A stretch of DNA of 64,000 nt, from NCBI RefSeq assembly GCF_024171695.1, contig NZ_JAMTCF010000012.1, forward strand, positions 186,001 to 250,000. Reading direction: 5' to 3'. Below are positions 20,145-28,591 of the stretch, one piece after another. This DNA is from Actinosynnema pretiosum. Its GTDB lineage: Bacteria > Actinomycetota > Actinomycetes > Mycobacteriales > Pseudonocardiaceae. A program made the translations under genes and the position numbers. Position 1 is the stretch's first letter, and each line of letters begins with the position of its first letter. Below the pieces are notes generated by a model. The model was not told where the DNA came from and did no database searches. It saw only the letters and a program-made list of their open reading frames with translations.

Positions 20145-21133
20145 GCGCGAACCACGGCAACGACCAGAACGGCGGCGCGCCCGGCTACGGCGTCCCCGAC
20201 GACAACGCGGGCTACGGCACGCCGGGCTACGGCACGCCCGGCTACGGCGTCCCCGGCTACGGGGCGCCCGACCACGGCTACGGCCCCCAGGCCACCGCCT
20301 ACACCCCTCCGCCGCAGGCCAAGAGCGGTCTGAAGGGCAAGTGGTCGGCGATGTCGCGCATGAAGAAGACCGGCGCGGTGGCGGGCGGGATCTTCGGCGC
20401 CCTGATCCTGATCGGCGCGCTCTCCGACCCGCCGCCCGCCGACAGCACCAGGGCGGCGGCGACCGCGAGCGCCACCGCGACCACCACCAGCACCACGACG
20501 ACCACCACGACGGCCCCGACCACCACGACGCCTCCCCCGGTGACGGTGGCCGAGGTGGCGGACGGCCGCTCGGTCGCGGTCGCGGGCGGGCGGGTGCTGG
20601 TGCTGGCCGGACTGGCCCAGCCGGGCGAGTGCTGGGCGCAGCAGGCGGTGGACTTCCTCAAGTCGACCGTGGCGGGCAAGGAGCTGGCGCAGGTCGGCGG
20701 GCAGCTGCTGCTGCCGGACGGCAGCGACGTGTCCCTGCTCGCGCTGTCCCAGGGCGTGGCGAAGGCGCTGCCGGAGGCGAGCGCCGCGCACAACGCGGCC
20801 CAGGCTGCGGCCCAGAAGGCGGGCCTCGGCCTGTGGGGCGCGCCCTGCGGCGGCTCGGACGCCAAGCCCGCCCCGACCACCACGCAGGCCCCGGCTCCCC
20901 AGCCGAACCCCCAGCCCAACCCGCAGCCGCAGCCCAACCCCCAGCCGAACCCGCAGCCGAACCCGCAGCCCGCGCCCCAGCCCCAGCCCCAGCCCCAGCC
21001 GGACCCCGCGCCGAGCGTCTACTACAAGAACTGCGCCGCCGCGCGGGCCGCAGGCGCCGCACCGGTCCGCCGGGGTCAGCCCGGCTACGGCTCGCACCTG
21101 GACCGCGACGGTGACGGAGTCGGCTGTGAGTGA
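20141..21133 (+). CDS. Membrane-anchored nuclease-like protein with C-terminal Excalibur motif
   Basis: The 330 residues comprise a cytoplasmic Gly/Tyr/Pro-rich tail with repeated PGYG units (about 13-48), one TM helix (about 78-94), a Thr-rich linker, a thermonuclease-like region (about 135-235) that has lost the catalytic Arg/Asp pattern (RVLVLAGLAQPGECW), a PQPNPQ-rich spacer, and an intact Excalibur end, DRDGDGVGCE, preceded by YYKNCAAARAAGAAP. It is the middle gene of three paralogues, coupled to the first by an ATGA overlap. The proline-rich spacer suggests it spans part of the wall. Confidence 0.75.
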   Translation: MSANHGNDQNGGAPGYGVPDDNAGYGTPGYGTPGYGVPGYGAPDHGYGPQATAYTPPPQAKSGLKGKWSAMSRMKKTGAVAGGIFGALILIGALSDPPPADSTRAAATASATATTTSTTTTTTTAPTTTTPPPVTVAEVADGRSVAVAGGRVLVLAGLAQPGECWAQQAVDFLKSTVAGKELAQVGGQLLLPDGSDVSLLALSQGVAKALPEASAAHNAAQAAAQKAGLGLWGAPCGGSDAKPAPTTTQAPAPQPNPQPNPQPQPNPQPNPQPNPQPAPQPQPQPQPDPAPSVYYKNCAAARAAGAAPVRRGQPGYGSHLDRDGDGVGCE

Positions 21134-21572
21134 GCTGAGCGCCAGGACCTCCGATCCCGAGCGCGTCCGGGGTGGCAGGGTCGTCTGCGGGTTCCTGGTG
21201 GTGCTGACGGCGCTCGTGCTGGCGGGCTGCGAGGGGAGCACCCCCTCCGGGGGCGAGCTGTCCACGAGCCCCTCGCCGACCACCACGACCACCAGCGCGA
21301 CCACCACGACCAGCAGCCCGGCGCCGGTCACCACGACGAGCACGACCACCACCACGCCGCCGCCCGCCGTGGCGCCGCAACCACAACCACAACCGCAGCC
21401 CGAGCCGAAGCCGCAGCCCAAACCGCAGCCGGCGCCCGAGCCGCAACCCGCGCCCGCCTACTACAAGAACTGCGCCGAGGCGCGCGCCGCAGGAGCCGCA
21501 CCGCTGCACGCCGGTGAGCCGGGTTACCGCTCGGCCCTCGACCGGGACGGGGACGGCGTGGCCTGCGAGTGA
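21126..21572 (+). CDS. Small Excalibur-domain lipoprotein
   Basis: A 148-residue product with an export signal and lipobox VLAGC (Cys35), a Ser/Thr-rich then PQPQPEP-rich linker, and an intact Excalibur domain (YYKNCAEARAAGAAP ... DRDGDGVACE). The nuclease-like region of its two upstream neighbours is missing. GTG 21126 is preferred over GTG 21111 because GGAG lies 6 nt before it; it overlaps the previous gene by 8 bp. A perfect 15-bp hairpin follows the stop, closing the three-gene unit. Excalibur is a calcium-binding extracellular motif related to EF-hands. Confidence 0.75.
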   Translation: MSELSARTSDPERVRGGRVVCGFLVVLTALVLAGCEGSTPSGGELSTSPSPTTTTTSATTTTSSPAPVTTTSTTTTTPPPAVAPQPQPQPQPEPKPQPKPQPAPEPQPAPAYYKNCAEARAAGAAPLHAGEPGYRSALDRDGDGVACE

Positions 21573-21575
21573 CCA

Positions 21576-21620
21576 CCGCGGCGGGCTCCGGCGTCCGGGG
21601 GTCGTCGGAGCCCGCCGCGG
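21576..21620. terminator. Hairpin terminator after the Excalibur genes
   Basis: Perfect 15-bp stem (21576-21590 with 21606-21620), 15-nt loop, starting 3 bp after the stop codon. It is followed by a short C-rich direct repeat (CCCTCCCCACCGCC) to about 21662. Confidence 0.8.
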
Positions 21621-21704
21621 CCCTCCCCCTCCCCACCGCCCCCTCCCCACCGCCCCCTCCCCGCCGACTGGACCTGGCCGCCGCACCCGCGTAGAACCGG
21701 TCCC

Positions 21705-22667
21705 GTGCTGGTGGATCAGGTCGAGGTCGAGTACACCCCCGCGACGGTCGTCGACGCGGCGCGCGCCGCCGAGGAGGCCGGGATCGACGGGTTCTGGGTC
21801 GCCGAGACGCGGCACGACCCGTTCGTGGCGCTGAGCCGGGTCGCCGACCGGGTCGAGGGGATCGGCCTGGGCACCGCCATCGCGGTCGCCTTCGCCCGCA
21901 ACCCGATGAGCACCGCCGTCCAGGCCAACGACCTGCAGCTGCTGTCCCAGGGCCGGTTCCGGCTGGGGCTGGGGTCGCAGGTGGAGCCGCACATCACCAA
22001 GCGGTTCGGGATGCCCTGGTCGAAGCCCGCCGCGCGGATGCGCGAGTACGTGCTGGCGATGCGCGCGATCTGGGAGTCCTGGGCCACCGGGGAGCGCCCC
22101 CGGTTCCGGGGCGAGTTCTACACGCACACGCTGATGACGCCGTTCTTCGACCCCGGCCCCAACCCGTTCGGCCCGCCCGAGGTGTGGCTGGCGGGCGTCG
22201 GGGAGCGGATGACCGAGGTCGCGGGCGAGGTGGCCGACGGGTTCCTGTGCCACGCCTTCACCACCGAGCGGTACCTGCGCGAGGTGACGCTGCCCGCGCT
22301 GGAGCGCGGCCTGGCGAAGTCCGGGCGGACGCTGGAGGGGTTCGGCGTGAGCGGGCCGTCGATGGTGGTCACCGACGACGCGTCGGCCGCCGCCGCCCGC
22401 CGCCAGATCGCGTTCTACGGCTCGACGCCCGCCTACCGCCCGGTGCTGGACCTGCACGGCTGGGGCGAGCTGCACGAGGAGCTGCACCGGCTGTCCCGCC
22501 GGGGCCTGTGGGCCGAGATGGACGCGGCCGTGCCGGACGAGGTGCTGGGCGCGTTCGCCGTCACCGGGACCCCCGCGGAGGCCGCCGCCGAGGTCGTGGC
22601 GCGGTACGGGGACGTGGTCACCCGGATCGCGGCCCCGGTGCTGCGCGCGGACCTCAGGTCCGGCTGA
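21705..22667 (+). CDS. LLM-class F420-dependent oxidoreductase
   Basis: A 320-residue luciferase-like monooxygenase-fold enzyme. Typical segments are ARAAEEAGIDGFWVAET, GLGTAIAVAFARNPMSTA, LQLLSQGRFRLGLGSQ and PPEVWLAGVGERMTEVAGEVADGF; the overall pattern resembles the mycobacterial F420-dependent family of MSMEG_2256 (TIGR03617). The cofactor assignment is from family resemblance, and the substrate is unknown. The GTG start at 21705 has no clear ribosome site; TAGAAC seven nt upstream could be a weak -10 of a leaderless transcript. Its 3' end overlaps the converging small gene by 14 bp. Confidence 0.85.
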   Translation: MLVDQVEVEYTPATVVDAARAAEEAGIDGFWVAETRHDPFVALSRVADRVEGIGLGTAIAVAFARNPMSTAVQANDLQLLSQGRFRLGLGSQVEPHITKRFGMPWSKPAARMREYVLAMRAIWESWATGERPRFRGEFYTHTLMTPFFDPGPNPFGPPEVWLAGVGERMTEVAGEVADGFLCHAFTTERYLREVTLPALERGLAKSGRTLEGFGVSGPSMVVTDDASAAAARRQIAFYGSTPAYRPVLDLHGWGELHEELHRLSRRGLWAEMDAAVPDEVLGAFAVTGTPAEAAAEVVARYGDVVTRIAAPVLRADLRSG

Positions 22668-22812
22668 GGCTGGGCACCCGGTGCGGGAACAGCGCGGACT
22701 CGGGCACCACGCGGGCCACGACGACCCTGCGGTTCCAGCGCCTCCTGCCGATCCGCTGGGCGACGAACACCAGCGGCAGGGCAAGCAGCGTCACCACGAC
22801 CATCGCGAGCAT
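22654..22812 (-). CDS. Small single-TM membrane protein (52 aa), unrecognised
   Basis: A short minus-strand gene with a near-perfect Shine-Dalgarno sequence (GGAGGTGAT) 5 nt before its ATG. The product starts MLAMVVVTLLALPLVFVAQ, one TM helix, followed by an Arg-rich segment RIGRRRWNRR and ending VPSLSRT. I do not recognise the family. It converges on, and overlaps, the oxidoreductase gene by 14 bp. An iron-box-like sequence 216 bp upstream (23028-23046) could control it. The ribosome site, membrane topology and conserved GC codon bias are the only support. Confidence 0.55.
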   Translation of the reverse strand: MLAMVVVTLLALPLVFVAQRIGRRRWNRRVVVARVVPESALFPHRVPSLSRT

Positions 22813-23027
22813 CCGTCATCACCTCCAGGGCGGCACGGACACTGTCGCCCAGCATCGGCGGAATCGGCATGAAGGTCACCCGATCGGAGCATCAAGCACC
22901 GTGCCCAGGGTCGAGTGAGTTCCTCTGGGGACAATATGCACCCTAAGAACGCTCTCAGGCCCGCGCTCGTCCCCCAATGCGCCCGAAGAGTGCAGTGGAT
23001 CACGCCCAACGGGGTGAACGCGGCTGG

Positions 23028-23046
23028 TTAGGTTAGGCTCACTTGA
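23028..23046. promoter_or_regulatory. IdeR/DtxR iron box 1
   Basis: TTAGGTTAGGCTCACTTGA matches the iron-box consensus TTAGGTTAGGCTAACCTAA at 16 of 19 positions. It lies 219 bp before the ABC-transporter start and 216 bp before the divergent small membrane-protein gene; either could be its target. Confidence 0.75.
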
Positions 23047-23246
23047 GATAGGCAAGGGGCACTGGGGGCCGGAGCTCCGCCGCGTTCCGGGTTCGGGGGT
23101 TCCCGGACCGGCGGGGCCCCGGTAACGATCACTCGTCGTCACCCGAACCATCCGCCCTCGCGGCAGCGCGTGCCGACCCCGCGCACACCGAGTCACCGGT
23201 GCGCCCACAAGGACCAGAGCCATACGACCTTTAGGGTGAAAAGCTC

Positions 23247-23264
23247 TTAGGTTAGGCTCACCTC

Positions 23265-23265
<1 letters not shown>
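23247..23265. promoter_or_regulatory. IdeR/DtxR iron box 2, abutting the start codon
   Basis: TTAGGTTAGGCTCACCTCA matches the consensus at 17 of 19 positions and its last base is the A of the ATG at 23265. It covers a TAGGCT -10 (23253-23258) with TTTAGG 17 bp upstream, so iron-bound regulator would block the promoter, and transcription would begin at the ATG. Confidence 0.85.
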
Positions 23266-24083
<818 letters not shown>

Positions 24084-24113
24084 GTTCCCCCCACCGAGAA
24101 GAAGAGAAGAACG

Positions 24114-25085
24114 ATGCGCCTGTTGACCCCCGCCCTGCTCGCGGCAGCCGTGCTGCTGTCCGCCTGCGGCACCACCGAGAGCACCTCCAGCGAGCCCAGC
24201 GCGTCCGGTGACGCCGGTGGCGCCATCACGCTGACCGACGCGCGCGGCAAGACCGTCGAGCTGAAGGCCCCCGCGAAGAAGGTCGTGTCCCTGGAGTGGG
24301 CCGAGACCGAGATGGTGCTGACGCTGGGGGTCACCCCGGTCGGCGCCGCCGACCCCGCGGGCTACGCGACCTGGAACTCCGCCGAGGCGCTGCCCGGTGA
24401 CGTGAAGGACGTCGGCAAGCGCGGCGAGCCCAGCGTCGACGCGATCGTGGCGCTGGAGCCCGACCTGGTGCTGATGCCGCTGGCCCGCGACACGGCCGTC
24501 GCCGAGCAGCTGGAGAAGGCCGTCCCGGTCGTCATGACCAAGTCCAGCGACGCGACGAAGAACTTCGACCGGCTGCGCGAGGACTTCAACCTGATCGCCA
24601 AGGCCGTGGGCAAGGAGGCCGAGGCGAAGACCGCGCTGGCCGAGATGGACGCGAAGCTGGCCGAGGGCAAGAAGGCCGTCGAGGCCAAGGGCGCGACCGG
24701 CACCCCGTTCGTCATGGCCGACGGCTGGATGCAGGGCAGCACGGTCAGCATCCGCCCGTTCGGCAAGGGCTCGCTGGTGTCCGACACCGCCGAGGCGGTC
24801 GGCCTGGTCAACGCGTGGACCGGCGAGGTCGACGCGGAGTGGGGCCTGGGCTCGACCGACGTCGAGGGCATGACCGCGATCACCGACCCGAAGACGATCA
24901 TGGTCTACAGCGCCTCCGAGGAGGACGTGTTCACCACCGGTCTCAAGGACAACGCGGTGTGGCAGCGGCTGCCGTTCACAACCTCCGGCAAGATCACCAA
25001 GCTGGAGAAGGGCACCTGGACGTTCGGCGGGCCCAAGTCGGTCGTCGGCATCGCGGACCAGTTCGTGAAGGCCGCAACGTCCTGA
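24114..25085 (+). CDS. Iron-siderophore ABC transporter substrate-binding lipoprotein
   Basis: A 323-residue FecB/FhuD-type (class III) binding protein. The signal peptide ends in a lipobox LLSAC (Cys19), so it is membrane-tethered outside. The fold markers are VVSLEWAETEMVLTLGVTPVG at the N-lobe, EPSVDAIVALEPDLVLMP, and the C-lobe strand ending TWTFGGPKSVVGIADQFVKAA. Purine-rich GAAGAGAAG precedes the ATG. It is the middle gene of the operon and overlaps the permease gene by one base (TGATG). The siderophore cannot be told from sequence. Confidence 0.92.
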   Translation: MRLLTPALLAAAVLLSACGTTESTSSEPSASGDAGGAITLTDARGKTVELKAPAKKVVSLEWAETEMVLTLGVTPVGAADPAGYATWNSAEALPGDVKDVGKRGEPSVDAIVALEPDLVLMPLARDTAVAEQLEKAVPVVMTKSSDATKNFDRLREDFNLIAKAVGKEAEAKTALAEMDAKLAEGKKAVEAKGATGTPFVMADGWMQGSTVSIRPFGKGSLVSDTAEAVGLVNAWTGEVDAEWGLGSTDVEGMTAITDPKTIMVYSASEEDVFTTGLKDNAVWQRLPFTTSGKITKLEKGTWTFGGPKSVVGIADQFVKAATS

Positions 25086-27118
25086 TGCTGCGCACCGCCG
25101 CCGTGGTGGCGGGAGCAGTGGCGGCCATCGTCCTGCTCTCCGCCGTCCACCTGACCCAGGGCACGTCGTCCGTCGGCGCGCTCGACCTGCTGTCCGCCGT
25201 GCTCGGCGACGGGAACGCGCAGGCCTTGGCCGTGCTGGAGGGCTCGCGCCTGCCCAGGCTGCTGACGGCGCTGCTCGTCGGCCTGGCGCTGGGCGTCGCG
25301 GGCGCCGGGATGCAGTCGATCGCCCGCAACCCGCTGGCCTCCCCGGACACCCTCGCGGTGAACTCGGGGGCGCACCTGGCCGTGGTGTCGTTCGCGGCGT
25401 TCGGGATCGGGCTGCCCGCCTACGCGGCGGGCGGCGCGGCGTTCGTCGGCGGCCTCGCGGCCACCGCGCTGGTGCTGGCGCTGTCCGGCGGCGCGTCGAC
25501 GAGCCCGAGGCTGGTGCTGGTCGGCTCGGCGGTGGGCCTGACGCTGTACTCGGCGACGACGCTGGTGCTGCTGCTGTTCGAGCAGGAGACCACCGGCCTG
25601 TACGCGTGGGGCAGCGGGTCGCTGTCCGTTGGCGACCTGCGCACCACGACCCAGATGGCGCCGGTCGTGCTGGTCGGCGTGGTCGGGCTGGTGCTGATGT
25701 CCCGGTCGCTGGACGTGCTGGCGCTGGGCGACGACAACGCGGCCGTCGTGGGCCTGAAGGTGCGGCGGACCAGGCTGGGCGCGGTGCTGCTGACCGTGGC
25801 GCTGACCGCGGCGGCGGTGACGGCGGCGGGCCCGGTCGGGTTCGTCGGGCTGAGCGCCCCGGTGATCACCCGGCTGCTGGCAGCGCGGGTCCCCGGACTG
25901 GCGAGGCACCGGGCGCTGCTGCCGGTGTCCGGCCTGGTGGGCGTGCTGGTGGTGCTCGGGGCGGACGTGCTGCTGCGGGCGCTGCTGGGCGCGTCCGAGG
26001 CGGTCCGGGTGCCCACCGGCGTGATGACCACGCTGCTGGGCGCGACGGTGCTGGTGTGGCTGGCGCGCAGGCAGCGGTCCGGCGGGTCGCGCAGGCAGCC
26101 GCCGAGCGGCCGGGTCGGCGTGGTCGGGTCGCGGCGGCGGCTGGTGGCGGTGTCGGTGGTGCTGGCCGCGCTGGTCGTGGCCGCGCCGCTGGTCGGGCTG
26201 CTGATGGGCGACCGGGTGGTGCTGCTGGGCGACCTGGGCAACTGGCTGTCCGGGCGGACCGGCCCGGCGCTGACGTTCGTGCTGGACCAGCGGCTGCCCA
26301 GGGTGCTCGCGGCGGTCGTGGCGGGCGCGGCGCTGGCCGTCGCCGGGTGCGGCGTGCAGTCGGTGAGCCGGAACCCGCTGGCCGAACCGGGCCTGCTGGG
26401 CATCACGGCGGGCGCGGGGCTGGGCGCGATCGGGCTGATCACGCTGGTGCCCGGCGCGGGCCCGTGGCAGATCGCGGGCGCGGCCGGGTTCGGCGCGCTG
26501 GTGGCGTTCGCGCTGGTCTACGGGCTGTCGTGGCGCGGCGGGCAGGACTCGGACCGGTTGGTGATCATCGGCATCGCGCTGTGGTCGGCGGGCATGTCGC
26601 TGATCACGCTGCTGGTGGCGACCACCGACCCGTGGAACACGGTGAAGGCGCTGACCTGGCTGTCCGGCTCGACCTACGGGCGGACGCTGGAGCAGGTGCT
26701 GCCGCCCGCGCTGGCGCTGGCCGCGATCGGGCCGCTGCTGTGGTTCGCGCACCGCGACCTGGACCTGCACTCGCTGGACGACGACACCCCGAGGGTGCTG
26801 GGCGTGCCGGTGGAGCGGTCCCGGCTGCTCCTGCTGCTGGGCTCGGGCGTGCTGGCGGCGAGCGCGGTCGCGGCGATCGGCGTGGTCGGGTTCGTGGGCC
26901 TGGTGGCCCCGCACCTGGCCAGGTCGCTGGTGGGCGGGCGCAACGCGCGCGTGCTGCCGGTGGCGGCGGGGCTGGGCGCGGTGCTGGTGAGCCTGGCCGA
27001 CACGATCGGCCGGACGGTCATCTCGCCCGCGCAGATCCCGGCCGGGCTGGTGATCTCGCTGGTCGGCACGCCGTACTTCGTGCTCGTGCTGTGGCGCTCC
27101 AGGGAGCGCAGGGCCTGA
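25085..27118 (+). CDS. Fused iron-siderophore permease (FhuB-like, two FecCD domains)
   Basis: The 677-residue protein joins two complete FecCD permeases. Half 1 (about 1-330) contains RLPRLLTALLVGLALGVAGAGMQSIARNPLASPDTL; half 2 (about 360-677) repeats it as RLPRVLAAVVAGAALAVAGCGVQSVSRNPLAEPGLLG (each given here only as a landmark of the first pore helices). Both halves keep the late GFVGLxAPxxxR coupling motif. As in E. coli FhuB, one gene serves instead of two. The ATG shares one base with the previous stop. A classical terminator follows. Confidence 0.92.
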   Translation: MLRTAAVVAGAVAAIVLLSAVHLTQGTSSVGALDLLSAVLGDGNAQALAVLEGSRLPRLLTALLVGLALGVAGAGMQSIARNPLASPDTLAVNSGAHLAVVSFAAFGIGLPAYAAGGAAFVGGLAATALVLALSGGASTSPRLVLVGSAVGLTLYSATTLVLLLFEQETTGLYAWGSGSLSVGDLRTTTQMAPVVLVGVVGLVLMSRSLDVLALGDDNAAVVGLKVRRTRLGAVLLTVALTAAAVTAAGPVGFVGLSAPVITRLLAARVPGLARHRALLPVSGLVGVLVVLGADVLLRALLGASEAVRVPTGVMTTLLGATVLVWLARRQRSGGSRRQPPSGRVGVVGSRRRLVAVSVVLAALVVAAPLVGLLMGDRVVLLGDLGNWLSGRTGPALTFVLDQRLPRVLAAVVAGAALAVAGCGVQSVSRNPLAEPGLLGITAGAGLGAIGLITLVPGAGPWQIAGAAGFGALVAFALVYGLSWRGGQDSDRLVIIGIALWSAGMSLITLLVATTDPWNTVKALTWLSGSTYGRTLEQVLPPALALAAIGPLLWFAHRDLDLHSLDDDTPRVLGVPVERSRLLLLLGSGVLAASAVAAIGVVGFVGLVAPHLARSLVGGRNARVLPVAAGLGAVLVSLADTIGRTVISPAQIPAGLVISLVGTPYFVLVLWRSRERRA

Positions 27119-27122
27119 GCCG

Positions 27123-27156
27123 AGGGGCTCCCCGCTCGCGGGGAGCCCCTTTTTTT
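27123..27156 (+). terminator. Rho-independent terminator of the siderophore operon
   Basis: An 11-bp GC stem (27123-27133 with 27140-27150), 6-nt loop and a run of seven T on the plus strand, starting 5 bp after the permease stop. Confidence 0.95.
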
Positions 27157-27182
27157 CTGCGGCCCCTCCCCCGAAGCCGGGC

Positions 27183-28082
27183 TCACAGCCCGTGGGCGCG
27201 CAGCTCGCGCAGGGCCCCTTCCAGCACGTCCCGCTCCGCGACGGCGAAGTCCAGCGGGTCGACCACGTCGCCCCAGCGCTCCTGGGCGCTCGCCTGGACG
27301 GCGTCGAACCAGTCCGGCAGCGCCTTCGCCCCGGTCTCGTCGATCCGCCCGTGCGCCAGCGCGTCCGCGACGACCAGGTCGAGCTCCGCGCGCGCGGGCG
27401 CCAGGCCCGGCTTGCGCGGCGCGGTCCAGTCGTCGGCCAGCACCGGGCGCAGCAGCGCGGCCTCCCGGTTCCAGTGCAGCAGCAGCGCGAGGTCGGCGGT
27501 GGCCCCGTCCGGCAGCTCGGCGGGCCACAGGGCGCGCAGCGCGGCCCGCTGCCCCGACCACGGCGTCGACCCGGCCTTGGGCAGCAGCTCCGGGTAGAGC
27601 CTGCCGATCAGCGGCGCGAAGAACCCGTGCAGCCACAGCCTCGGGTGCGGCGGGCGCCAGTACAGGTCGCTCACGCACGCGTCGGCGAGCCCGCCCAGGA
27701 TCGGCTCGACCAGCAGCGGCACCAGCGGCGGGTCGCCGAAGTAGCGCACGTCCCCGTCGAGCAGGCACACCACGTCGCCCCGGCTGGCGGCCACGCCCGC
27801 TAGGACCGCCGCGCCCCGGCCCGGCCGCGACTCGACCACCGAGGCGCCCGAGGTGAGGGCGACCTGGGCGGTGCGGTCGGCGCGCCCGACCACGACCACG
27901 ACCTCGCCGGGCACCCCGAGGTCCTCCAGCCCGCGCAGCGCGTCCTCGACCACCAGGCCGACGGTGGACTCCTGGTCGTGCGCGGTGACGACGACGCTCA
28001 CGCTGCGGGGCCTGCGGGCCGTCCTGCGGCTCGGCGCGGCGTCGACCGCCGCGTCGATCACCGGGTCGTCAGGTCGGCGCAC
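27183..28082 (-). CDS. Family 2 glycosyltransferase, glucosyl-3-phosphoglycerate synthase-like
   Basis: A 299-residue GT-A fold protein. After a disordered N-terminus it shows SVSVVVTAHDQESTVGLVV, the loop RPGRGAAVLAGVAASRGDVVCLLDGDVRYF with the metal-binding DxD-type DGD, and SDLYWRPP near the acceptor site. The GRGAAxxxGxAASRGD and FYRRP-like elements recall GpgS, which makes the precursor of glucosylglycerate and methylglucose lipopolysaccharide, but the match is partial. GTG start with GGAGGGC just upstream. It could be another NDP-sugar transferase. Confidence 0.65.
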   Translation of the reverse strand: MRRPDDPVIDAAVDAAPSRRTARRPRSVSVVVTAHDQESTVGLVVEDALRGLEDLGVPGEVVVVVGRADRTAQVALTSGASVVESRPGRGAAVLAGVAASRGDVVCLLDGDVRYFGDPPLVPLLVEPILGGLADACVSDLYWRPPHPRLWLHGFFAPLIGRLYPELLPKAGSTPWSGQRAALRALWPAELPDGATADLALLLHWNREAALLRPVLADDWTAPRKPGLAPARAELDLVVADALAHGRIDETGAKALPDWFDAVQASAQERWGDVVDPLDFAVAERDVLEGALRELRAHGL

Positions 28083-28130
28083 GCGCCCTCCGCTCTCCCG
28101 CCGGGCCGTGAACCGGTCCGAACAAGCGAA

Positions 28131-28163
28131 CAGGCCCGGTCCGGGGAACCCGGACCGGGCCTG
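28131..28163. terminator. Hairpin terminator downstream of tRNA-Thr
   Basis: Perfect 15-bp stem (28131-28145 with 28149-28163) with a GAA loop, 12 bp past the tRNA 3' end on the minus strand and upstream of the glycosyltransferase. Confidence 0.8.
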
Positions 28164-28175
28164 CGCTTCTCGCTG

Positions 28176-28249
28176 AGCCGCCTATCGGAATCGAACCGAT
28201 GACCTGTTCATTACGAGTGAACCGCTCTGGCCGACTGAGCTAAGGCGGC
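28176..28249 (-). tRNA. tRNA-Thr (anticodon CGT)
   Basis: A 74-nt cloverleaf: 7-bp acceptor stem GCCGCCT/AGGCGGC with T discriminator, D arm TAGCTCAGTCGGCCAGAGC, anticodon stem GTTCA/TGAAC with loop CTCGTAA (anticodon CGT, reading ACG), and T arm ATCGG-TTCGATT-CCGAT. CCA is not encoded. Confidence 0.95.
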
Positions 28250-28260
28250 GAGACGCGACA

Positions 28261-28266
28261 ACTATA
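28261..28266 (-). promoter_or_regulatory. -10 element of the tRNA-Thr promoter
   Basis: On the minus strand TATAGT lies 11 nt before the mature tRNA 5' end. The -35 region is weak (TTCGGTG near 28284-28290). Confidence 0.5.
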
Positions 28267-28289
28267 ACCGACGCCACGAGCGTCACCGA

Positions 28290-28591
28290 ACGGGGGGTCC
28301 CCTCGTTGCACCCGCCGAGGCGGCGCCGCCCGAACGACGCCGCCGAAGCCGTCCGGACCGAAGGAAAGGCGTAGGTGAAGTCGCTCCCCCCGAACCCCCG
28401 CTCACGACGGTGTCACCCGGTGGTGAATAGGCTGGCGAGCACGAACGCCGTGCACACGACCACACTGCTCTGGACCGGCATCACGCTGCTGCTGATCGGC
28501 GTGCTGGCGGTGCTCGCCGCACCCCCGCGCAGACCGCCCGCCGCGTCGGACCGGCAGCACCGGGCGCCCCGCTCACGCAGGCCCGCGCGCG
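28290..28591. other. Gap between tRNA-Thr and holB
   Basis: No supported gene. A plus-strand frame here encodes one hydrophobic segment (HTTTLLWTGITLLLIGVLAV, near 28451-28510) but lacks a ribosome site and only stops 200 bp inside holB, so I did not call it. Confidence 0.4.

Noticed and set aside
28176..28249. tRNA-Thr as an attachment site for an integrated element
   Set aside because: No integrase, no duplicated tRNA 3' end nearby, and flanking genes are conserved housekeeping types.
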